Source: Prolixibacteraceae bacterium | GTDB taxonomy: Bacteria > Bacteroidota > Bacteroidia > Bacteroidales > Prolixibacteraceae | DNA: 18,647 bases | NCBI GenBank assembly: GCA_017998095.1 | Contig: JAGODU010000077.1 | Span: 1-18,647, forward strand | Reading direction: 5' to 3' | Shown here: one piece after another, positions 11,946-18,647 of the stretch | How the letters are laid out: each line of letters starts with the position of its first letter | Numbering within the stretch: the stretch's first letter is position 1 | The notes under the pieces: model-generated | The model's database searches: none | What the model was told of the DNA's origin: nothing | The model's input: only the letters and a program-made list of their open reading frames with translations | Made by a program: the position numbers and the translations under genes

Positions 11946-13433
11946 ATGATTAAAAAATCTTTAGTTTCAGCAAGCACAATATGCAATCGTATAAGTGACG
12001 ATCTCATGGGATACGAATCGGCATTGAACGAATGGGATACACATGAGACTGACAATGTAAACGTTCTCCTTGAGACTATGCTGAGAAGAGGACGAGCATA
12101 CGAAGGATTATCTATTCTGAAACAAGTGTCTGCTAAGCCAAACGCAAAAAATATATACTTGTTTGATGAGCGCCTTGCTAAGAACGATTCAAAACTCATT
12201 GAAATTACTAATTCACAAGAGCATTGCGCGCAAATCCTAAATGAAGCAACAAAACGTCTCGATTACCTCGACGCATTGCTTTATAAAATTCAAAGCACTT
12301 ATAATGAAAGGATTATTTATTCAGATGACACACTGCGGGATGTTTTTAAATACCAATGTCTGGAATTTCTCACATATTTTATTCGTAACAAATACTTAGC
12401 GATGCAGTCTGAATTGTTTGTTACAATTCCAAAGGAGTTTGTTCAGAATTTCATTAAAAGACTTTCCGAAATTGAAAATATATTCAGAGCAAAATTCTAC
12501 TTGTTTTTCCCGCTCAAGAACATTATTAAACGATATAAAAAGGATTTTTACAATGATGAAGACCGCTGGTGGTTTTCTTCAGAACCTCCGATGCATGAAC
12601 CAAATGACGAAATAATCTCTTCCGTTATTGTTGATGGAATAAGAGGGTTATTGAAAGATAGACCTTTATTATGTCCAGATACAAAAACGCTTGCAGCTTA
12701 TTCATTTTATGAATTGAGTATGACCGAGAGGAAGAAGGTAAACAAGCATGTGACGGAGTGTCCTGAATGTCTTATTGAAACGATACTTATGCGCTATGTC
12801 GATGCAGTAACTTGTCTGCCAAATATAAGAGAGGTTAAACAGAAAAAGAATATTACAATTCCGGCTGAAATATTTAGAAGAATTTCTCCTCATTATCTAG
12901 ATATAAATGCCCTTATTCGGAATGCCATTGGTAAATCCCGTAATTGGTTGGCGGGCAAATTGCACAGCATTTTTTGTTCTTTGTTGCCCGGAGAACAAGA
13001 ATTCATCTTTGAATGTCCTTCCTTTAGAGGAATAAGTACAGAAAAAACAACCTTGCAGAAAGTATGGTGGATTAGAAGAGAAAAAACTAGTAATATTGCC
13101 CTGATTAAACACCCAGAAGAAGAATTACCCAACATTAAACCTCTATCCATGCTGCTAAACGAAACATCTTTTTATTTTTTCATGTTTGGTCTTGGCATGA
13201 ATAACGAGCTAAAAACAATTTTACCCGGGATACAGTTTAAAGATTATGGAGATCTTCCGCTTGAAATAGAAGAAGAGGATTTGCAGGATGTGGATATACT
13301 CTCAATTGTAATCCATGTCAATAAGGACATAATTAATGAAATATACAAAGGTTTTCAAAACAGCTTCAAAAAAGGAGAAATATATCTGCCTGTTGACAAG
13401 GTGATGCTCTACATTACAACATATATCGGATAA
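11946..13433 (+). CDS. Large soluble protein with central anti-sigma-type zinc finger (candidate anti-sigma factor)
   Basis: 495 residues from the ATG at 11946, chosen because AAGGA (11933-11937) is 8 nt upstream; ATG 11940 would leave 2 nt and the TTG at 11877 overlaps the previous gene. The recognisable part is central: C243, then LAAYSFYELSMTERKKVNKH leading to H268-x3-C272-x2-C275 (KHVTECPECL). This is the classical ZAS zinc finger of ECF anti-sigma factors, including the L-x4-E-R-x3-H spacing. In ordinary anti-sigma factors ZAS is N-terminal and followed by a membrane span; here it is embedded between about 240 residues of helical unknown sequence and about 220 residues of unknown C-terminal domain, with no membrane segment. 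The protein is therefore probably cytoplasmic. Between the sigma gene and the TPR-CHAT gene, it is the best candidate for a sigma-holding protein cleaved by the protease (inference). Confidence 0.75.
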   Translation: MIKKSLVSASTICNRISDDLMGYESALNEWDTHETDNVNVLLETMLRRGRAYEGLSILKQVSAKPNAKNIYLFDERLAKNDSKLIEITNSQEHCAQILNEATKRLDYLDALLYKIQSTYNERIIYSDDTLRDVFKYQCLEFLTYFIRNKYLAMQSELFVTIPKEFVQNFIKRLSEIENIFRAKFYLFFPLKNIIKRYKKDFYNDEDRWWFSSEPPMHEPNDEIISSVIVDGIRGLLKDRPLLCPDTKTLAAYSFYELSMTERKKVNKHVTECPECLIETILMRYVDAVTCLPNIREVKQKKNITIPAEIFRRISPHYLDINALIRNAIGKSRNWLAGKLHSIFCSLLPGEQEFIFECPSFRGISTEKTTLQKVWWIRREKTSNIALIKHPEEELPNIKPLSMLLNETSFYFFMFGLGMNNELKTILPGIQFKDYGDLPLEIEEEDLQDVDILSIVIHVNKDIINEIYKGFQNSFKKGEIYLPVDKVMLYITTYIG

Positions 13434-13498
13434 CAGACATAATCGCTCGATATAATTTATTCATATTTTGAAATTTAACACCGCGAGATTGTATCGCA

Positions 13499-16400
13499 AT
13501 GGATGAAAAGGCAACTCTAAGAAAACTTCAAAGACGCTACAATAAATATTTGCGGGCATTAAAATTCGATAAAGCCATAATTGCGTTGGAAGAAATAATT
13601 GAAATAAAAAAGAAATTTCTTGGTCCCAACCATATTGATATTGCAAGACGCATGAACATTCTGTCTGATCATTATAATACGATTCGCAATTATAAGAAAG
13701 CTGCATTGTTGCTGGAAAAAAGTCTGGAAATTAGACAGGAGGTTCTCGGATCTGATTGCCTCGATGTTGCAAATGGCTACAATAATTTGGGCGTAATATA
13801 TAGCGAACTTAAAGACTATAAAAAAGCAAAAAATTTGTTTAAACAATGTCTCGATATCAAGGAAAAACAACTTGGTTCCGACTGTCTCGAAGTAGCCACA
13901 ACATTGCACAATCTTGGCATGTTGTATCGTGACATGAATAATTTTGAGAAGGCAGAAATGCTTCACAAAAAAAGCTTGCGAATCACAGAACAATTTCTTG
14001 ATCACAATCATCCCGATATTGCAAGAAGCCTTTTGAGTTTAGGCAATTTTTATGTCGCTATCGGTAATCATAAAAAAGCCGAACCGTTAATTAAACGAGC
14101 TTTAAAAATCAATCAAAAAGTCTTCGGTGATAATCACCAGAATACAAAGCAAAGTACAAATAATCTGCTCAAACTTTATATAGATACCGAAGACTACAAA
14201 AAAGCATTACCAATAGCAAAAAAGCAATTAATGGTAGCGAGAAAAACTCATCTTTCAAGCCATATCGATATTGCATTTGAAATGAATAAACTGGGTGTAA
14301 TCTATTACAATATTGATGATCACCAAAATGCAGAAAAACTGCTGAAAGAGTGTTTGGCAATTTGCGAAAAAGTATGTGCTACCTACGACCCTTTTGTTGC
14401 TTTGGTTTTAAATAATCTTGGCACGCTTTATTTGAAAATGGATGATCAACAGAAGGCTGAACCTCTATTAAAAAAGAGCTTAAATATTCTTCAAAATAAA
14501 GCTGATAACCATTATTTTGATGAGTCAACGATTTTTAGGAATCTTAGTAATGTCTACCAATATATAGGTAAATATAAAGAGGCTATAACTCTTTTTTCAA
14601 AGAAGACCGAATTATATGATAAAGCCATCTATTCAAACAATCTCGAAGCAGCAAAAGAGATGAATATACTGGGCTCGCTGTATATTAAAATCGGGAAATA
14701 TGCTGAAGCTGAAAGTTTGTTAAAAAGGGGGCTGGAGATTATAGAAAGGGTATCCGGCACTAAAGGTCTTGATTATACTGATGCCCTTGATAATCTCGGC
14801 AATCTTTACTTTGACCTTGGAAACTATAACGATGCAGAAGATGTCTATAAAAGGAGCTTAGAAATAAAAGAAAAAATCCTTGAATCCAACCATGAGGATA
14901 TTGCAGTTAGCTTAAATAACCTTGGTGTATTATACCGGGAATTAGGATTATACCGTCAAGCCGAATCACTTCATCTTAGAGGTTTGGAAATTAACGAAAA
15001 GGTGCTGGGCACAGATCATTTAGAAACTGCGAGAAATCTAAGCAATCTAGGCTGTGTTTATTTCGAGCTATCTGAATACCAAAAAGGGATTCCTTTGTTG
15101 AAAAGAAGCCTTGAGATTCGTGAAACAAAACTCCCACCCGAGCATCCTGATATTGGGATGACTTTGTGTAATCTTGCAAATCTTTACATTCGAATGGGCG
15201 ATTACCAAAAGGCGTTAAGCCTCCACGAAAAAAGTCTCAAGATCAATGAAAAAGCACTTGGATCAGACAATTTTCTTGTTGCTAACAGTCTAAATAACAT
15301 AGCTCATATCTACAAGAAGATTAATGATTATAAAAAAGCAGAATCATTGTTAAAAAGAAGCTTAAAGATAAACAAGAAAATTTTTGGTACGGATAACCCA
15401 CGTGTTGCCCTAATTTTAAATAACCTTGCGGGCATTTACTGCGCCACAGGCAAATACAAGAGGGCAATACCATTGTATAAGAAATGCCTTGAAATTACCA
15501 TGACGACATCCCCTCATGATAATTTTAATGTTGCAAAAAGTTTATATAATGTGGCGTTGTGCCAATTTTATCTCGGAAATCGCAGGAAACCCTCACGTCT
15601 GTTTGAAAGGAGTATTGAAGTTGCATCGAAAACCTTAGATAGTTACCATCCTTATTTTGCAGAAGTCTTTAATGTATTAGGCGTATCTGAATTTAACCTT
15701 GGTGAATATCGGGAGGCAAAAAGACTATTAGAAAGATCCTTGGAGATAAAAGAAAATGTTTTAGGCACTGACCACCCAGAAGTGTCTTATACGCTCTGTT
15801 TGTTGGCGAAGGTTCATGTATCAATGGGTCAAATTGATAGTGCAAGAGCCTTATTAATCAGGGCTCTTAGCATTGAAAATAGTCATATAAAAAACATAAT
15901 GGCGTTTGCAAATGAAAAACAGGCAATAAATTTTATTCAAATAAACAATTTGACTCTATTCTTTTTAATTAATGTGACTAATGCTTTTTTCTCAAATGAT
16001 CCGATATCAAAAAAAGATGTCTATGATATCTGGCTGGCAAGAAAAGGGATTGTATTGGAGGTGCAAAAAAGATTTAAAGAGATTATATTTACTCGGAACA
16101 CCCGTCAGATTGACGATCTACTCCACTCGCTTTCCGCGGTGCGCAATCGTCTTTCAGATATTTATTTTGCCGACTCTGACGGAAAAGATCAATCAATCTT
16201 AAAAAAACATATTTCCTATCTGAGAAAACGTGAAGAACAGATAAAGGCAGAACTGCTTAAAATCTGTGATGCCTTTAAAGGCATTAAAACAATCTTGGAT
16301 GTAAATACGAACACAATTGCCGGATTACTACCTTCGGATAGCGCACTTATTGATTTCGCCGTTATGCCCGGATACGATTTCGAAAAGCATCAATGGCTGC

Positions 16401-17686
16401 CTGAGCGCTATTTTGCGTTCACAATTCCGGCAGGCAAACTAGACGAGATAGAACTACATGATTTGGGGGAAGCGGAAGAAATAGACGAGATAATTTGCTG
16501 GTTCAAACAAAATATTACTATGATTGACAATAAATCAAAGCGAGGGATGGCGATAAACATAGCAATTTCCCCCAAATCAATTCATAAAAATGCAAAATCA
16601 AAAGAAAATGCTATAAAATTATTTTCAAGAAAGCTTGCAAAGAGAATATTCGATCCTATAATAACAAGGTTCCACAATGTAAAAGACATATATATCTCAC
16701 CTGATGGCCAGTTAAACACTGTTCCTTTTGAAGTGTTGACTGATAATAAAGGTGAATACCTTATAGACAGTTATACCTTTAATTACGTTGGCACTCCCAG
16801 AGAGATGACAAATTATGGTCAAGGTGCTTCTAAAAACGGAAAATTAATGATTCTAGGTGATCCTGATTTTGATATAGATTTGTCTACACAAGAAAGACCC
16901 GACGCAAGAGGTTGCAGGTCTTTTGCATTAGGAAAAGACGGTTTTGCTAGGCTGCCAGGAACAAGACGTGAAGTATATGATATTTTTCATTTTATGGGTG
17001 ATGAAAATTCAGTTTTGTACACAGGTATCGATGCAAATGAAACCGTACTAATGAATTCTGTTATTCCACAAATGCTTCATATTGCGACGCATGGATTTTT
17101 TCTGGAAACCCAGAATCGATATAACAGTAACAGTCTAAAAGAAAGTGAATTCCAGGTTAGAAACTTCTGGCAAAAACGTGGGTTGTGTATAGAGAATCCA
17201 CTGATTAGATCCGGGATTGCTCTGGCAGGCGCCAATGTTTCACTCAAAAGAAGTGATAAGAACTGTAGTGAAGGCATCGTTACGGCTGAAAAAATATTGG
17301 CTATAGACTTGAAAAATACAGAAATGGTGGTACTATCCGCATGTGAAACTGGGCTGGGGGAGGTAAAAAACGGTGAAGGAGTCTTTGGCCTTAGAAGAGC
17401 GTTTATGCAAGCTGGGGCAAAAAGTATTATTATGAGCATGTGGCGCATCCCCGATGACGAAACCAGGGACATCATGGTTAGTTTCTATGGAAATATTATA
17501 AAAAATAAAATGAATCGAAGCAAAGCGCTTAGGCAGGCCGTCCTTATGACAAAATCTAGAATTCAGAAGAAATATGGGCACACACACCCGCTTTTCTGGG
17601 GAGGTTTTGTATTCTTGGGAGATCCGGGTAATTTTAAAATTGCTGTTCCTAAAGTATCCTCAGGTTTGACATCGCAAGATCTGTAG
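13499..17686 (+). CDS. TPR-CHAT protein: caspase-like protease with about 19 TPR units
   Basis: 1395 residues. Residues about 10-815 are some 19 consecutive 42-residue TPRs of the kinesin-light-chain type (consensus NNLGxLYxxxGxYxKAExLLKRSLEIxEKxLGxDHPD). A helical linker (about 815-930) leads to a C-terminal CHAT domain (about 930-1380): the strand KDIYISPDGQLNTVPFEVL, the catalytic His in IATHGFF (H1198) and the catalytic Cys in VVLSACETGLG (C1282), then AGAKSIIMSMWRIPDDETRD. The Cys-His dyad is intact, so an active caspase-like peptidase is expected. TPR-CHAT proteins act as switchable proteases in bacterial immunity and signalling; the TPR array normally holds the sensor or partner. No signal peptide. 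The ATG at 13499 has no strong ribosome site; a TATAAT at 13451-13456 lacks a -35. It lies 65 bp after the zinc-finger gene. The TPR sensor input is unknown. Confidence 0.93.
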   Translation: MDEKATLRKLQRRYNKYLRALKFDKAIIALEEIIEIKKKFLGPNHIDIARRMNILSDHYNTIRNYKKAALLLEKSLEIRQEVLGSDCLDVANGYNNLGVIYSELKDYKKAKNLFKQCLDIKEKQLGSDCLEVATTLHNLGMLYRDMNNFEKAEMLHKKSLRITEQFLDHNHPDIARSLLSLGNFYVAIGNHKKAEPLIKRALKINQKVFGDNHQNTKQSTNNLLKLYIDTEDYKKALPIAKKQLMVARKTHLSSHIDIAFEMNKLGVIYYNIDDHQNAEKLLKECLAICEKVCATYDPFVALVLNNLGTLYLKMDDQQKAEPLLKKSLNILQNKADNHYFDESTIFRNLSNVYQYIGKYKEAITLFSKKTELYDKAIYSNNLEAAKEMNILGSLYIKIGKYAEAESLLKRGLEIIERVSGTKGLDYTDALDNLGNLYFDLGNYNDAEDVYKRSLEIKEKILESNHEDIAVSLNNLGVLYRELGLYRQAESLHLRGLEINEKVLGTDHLETARNLSNLGCVYFELSEYQKGIPLLKRSLEIRETKLPPEHPDIGMTLCNLANLYIRMGDYQKALSLHEKSLKINEKALGSDNFLVANSLNNIAHIYKKINDYKKAESLLKRSLKINKKIFGTDNPRVALILNNLAGIYCATGKYKRAIPLYKKCLEITMTTSPHDNFNVAKSLYNVALCQFYLGNRRKPSRLFERSIEVASKTLDSYHPYFAEVFNVLGVSEFNLGEYREAKRLLERSLEIKENVLGTDHPEVSYTLCLLAKVHVSMGQIDSARALLIRALSIENSHIKNIMAFANEKQAINFIQINNLTLFFLINVTNAFFSNDPISKKDVYDIWLARKGIVLEVQKRFKEIIFTRNTRQIDDLLHSLSAVRNRLSDIYFADSDGKDQSILKKHISYLRKREEQIKAELLKICDAFKGIKTILDVNTNTIAGLLPSDSALIDFAVMPGYDFEKHQWLPERYFAFTIPAGKLDEIELHDLGEAEEIDEIICWFKQNITMIDNKSKRGMAINIAISPKSIHKNAKSKENAIKLFSRKLAKRIFDPIITRFHNVKDIYISPDGQLNTVPFEVLTDNKGEYLIDSYTFNYVGTPREMTNYGQGASKNGKLMILGDPDFDIDLSTQERPDARGCRSFALGKDGFARLPGTRREVYDIFHFMGDENSVLYTGIDANETVLMNSVIPQMLHIATHGFFLETQNRYNSNSLKESEFQVRNFWQKRGLCIENPLIRSGIALAGANVSLKRSDKNCSEGIVTAEKILAIDLKNTEMVVLSACETGLGEVKNGEGVFGLRRAFMQAGAKSIIMSMWRIPDDETRDIMVSFYGNIIKNKMNRSKALRQAVLMTKSRIQKKYGHTHPLFWGGFVFLGDPGNFKIAVPKVSSGLTSQDL

Positions 17687-17841
17687 TTACTAAATTGTTA
17701 TAGAAATAGTATGTCACATTTTTTATTCAATTCCTACTAATTTAAATATGCACATATTGTAATGTTTGACAATTTCACTAAAAGAAGAAATGCATTTTCA
17801 ATAAAATATTTTCATTTATGCAAGATTAGTGGAGCTTAAAG

Positions 17842-18225
17842 ATGACAAAATTATTAACGATATTTTCTGTGTTGTGCGTTTTGGTTGGTTGTGCAACGGG
17901 TTCTTTGCCTACAACCGAACAGTTAGAAAAAGAACATTTCACAGAATGTTCGCCTGACTACCAGCTTCAAATTCAAAACATCTTAGGCAAAGGACTGTTT
18001 GATCCGTATAGTGCCGTGTATGCATACAGCAAGCCCGAAAAATTTGTTTATCAGGGTATCTTCGGCTATAGGGTATTTGCATCAATAAATGCCAAGAATC
18101 GCTTTGGAGGATATGTTGGAGAGGAAATGCATATGTTTTTTTGTTTTCCAGATAAAGTAGTTAGAGAGATAAACGAAGGACCAATGGGTATTGCGCAAGG
18201 GCTTAAACGATATAACGGTCGGTAG
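17842..18225 (+). CDS. Small lipoprotein
   Basis: 127 residues. A lipoprotein signal peptide with lipobox LVGC (Cys17) predicts lipid attachment and localisation to the envelope. The mature part has CSPDYQ, FDPYSAVYAYSKPEKFVYQ and a closing NAKNRFGGYVGEEMHMFFCF, a pattern common in small bacterial lipoproteins in which residues around DPYSA and NAKN(R/S)FGGY are conserved; the role of that family is not known to me. GGAG 7 nt before the ATG supports the start. It follows the CHAT gene after a 155-bp AT-rich gap with no clear terminator, so it could be co-transcribed by read-through or carry its own weak promoter (TTGACA at 17766 without a good -10). Any part in the CHAT system is unproven. 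Confidence 0.8.
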   Translation: MTKLLTIFSVLCVLVGCATGSLPTTEQLEKEHFTECSPDYQLQIQNILGKGLFDPYSAVYAYSKPEKFVYQGIFGYRVFASINAKNRFGGYVGEEMHMFFCFPDKVVREINEGPMGIAQGLKRYNGR

Positions 18226-18297
18226 TGTTATCATTACAGCAAGATAGCCTCAGCAGCGAACATTGCATGTGCAAAAGGCAGGATAATAAATAAAGAA

Positions 18298-18459
18298 GTG
18301 AATATTTTGGAAATTACTTACAAAAGTGGTGATTTGGTTGTTCTTGATGAACCGGATGGAAGGGTGCATATTTTTTGGACTGATAATAAATGCGGCACGC
18401 GTATTTGCAGAACCAAGATGATCAAAAATGGTACCAGGCGAGCAGGGGATGCCCCCTGA
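18298..18459 (+). CDS. Possible small protein or gene remnant (53 codons, GTG start)
   Basis: VNILEITYKSGDLVVLDEPD and a Cys/Arg-rich end (KCGTRICRTKM). The same frame is open back to the stop of the lipoprotein gene at 18225, so the coding potential may be the tail of a longer broken gene. No ribosome site is seen before the GTG. Low confidence. Confidence 0.25.
   Translation: MNILEITYKSGDLVVLDEPDGRVHIFWTDNKCGTRICRTKMIKNGTRRAGDAP
18443..18458 (+). terminator. Possible terminator hairpin
   Basis: CAGGGG-ATGC-CCCCTG, a 6-bp GC-rich stem with tetraloop, followed by GAAAACTTTT. The T-run is short and displaced, so termination would be weak. It overlaps the stop of the doubtful ORF at 18298. 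Confidence 0.35.
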
Positions 18460-18601
18460 AAACTTTTAAAAAGAGGAATTATACCTACCGATTTCAAAAA
18501 TAAGGTTAACGGATTTGGCCAGCCGATTTGCAAAGCTTGTTTGAAGTGGTGTAATTAATGGTTCGCTGAACAAACCATAGTATGGCGTTAAGGTGTAAAT
18601 A

Positions 18602-18647
18602 ATGAAAACAAAACAACTCATGTCTTTTGACATTAGTGGGGGTAGAC
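18602..18647 (+). CDS. Start of a further gene, cut by window edge
   Basis: ATG preceded by AAGGTG at 6-nt spacing, then an open frame MKTKQLMSFDISGGR to the window end. Too short to name. Confidence 0.45.
   Translation, partial: MKTKQLMSFDISGGR

Noticed and set aside
13393..13456. Separate promoter for the TPR-CHAT gene (TTGACA at 13393, TATAAT at 13451)
   Set aside because: The two hexamers are 52 nt apart and neither has a partner at proper spacing; operon expression is the simpler reading.
10456..17686. A type III-E CRISPR (Craspase) locus because of TPR-CHAT plus sigma factor
   Set aside because: No Cas7-11, Cas1/2, RT or repeat-spacer array is visible; the resemblance is only in the protease/sigma logic.
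18480..18600. Possible integron attC-like site (GTTAACG, GCGTTAAGG) before the last ORF
   Set aside because: The paired R/L boxes of an attC hairpin cannot be completed; only a short imperfect inverted repeat around 18558-18578 is present.

Overview
The window looks like a chromosomal segment of a Gram-negative-type bacterium: it has a lipobox lipoprotein, signal peptides and an HU with a Lys/Ala tail. The heavy use of ATA and AGG codons and the N-terminal domain of the TPR protein at 8785 would fit a Nitrospirota/Thermodesulfovibrio-like or deltaproteobacterial genome; this assignment is tentative. It has two compositionally different halves: a moderate-GC left part (about 1-8290) and a clearly AT-richer right part (about 8290-18647).

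Left block, 1-6600: two divergently oriented operons around a WYL-domain transcription regulator (3125-4093). The leftward operon encodes a 60-aa acidic protein, a secreted protein built from 16-residue YDK repeats, a DUF2779 two-nuclease protein with a probable Fe-S cluster, and an ADP-ribosylglycohydrolase that runs off the window edge. The rightward operon encodes an ARPP-1 (DUF6569) family protein, an 81-aa secreted protein and a 323-aa unknown protein, all joined by ATGA overlaps. Both operon promoters carry the same 22-bp palindrome (CGATGACA-N6-TGTCAYCG, 21 of 22 positions identical) placed exactly 8 nt before a -10 hexamer and pointing in the direction of transcription. I read this as one WYL regulon that joins ADP-ribose chemistry (ARG + ARPP-1) to a nuclease, plausibly an NAD/ADP-ribose stress or defence system.

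Middle block, 6601-8290: a decayed HEPN(DUF86)-MNT toxin-antitoxin pair (toxin frameshifted and lacking its catalytic Arg, antitoxin with Asn in place of the first catalytic Asp), an IS200/IS605-type single-tnpA element with intact Y1 transposase and end hairpins inserted just upstream of it, then an HU-family gene with promoter and terminator.

Right block, 8290-18647: a secreted/periplasmic TPR protein, then an apparent operon: ECF-like sigma factor (10456), an unrecognised 203-aa protein (11305), a 495-aa soluble protein with an anti-sigma-type zinc finger (HX3CX2C) in its middle (11946), and a 1395-aa protein of about 19 TPR units plus a caspase-like CHAT protease (13499). A natural model is that the TPR-CHAT protease, when triggered, cleaves the zinc-finger protein and frees the sigma factor. 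The logic resembles the CRISPR type III-E TPR-CHAT/Csx30/RpoE module, but no CRISPR array or Cas gene is present. A small lipoprotein and the start of another gene close the window.
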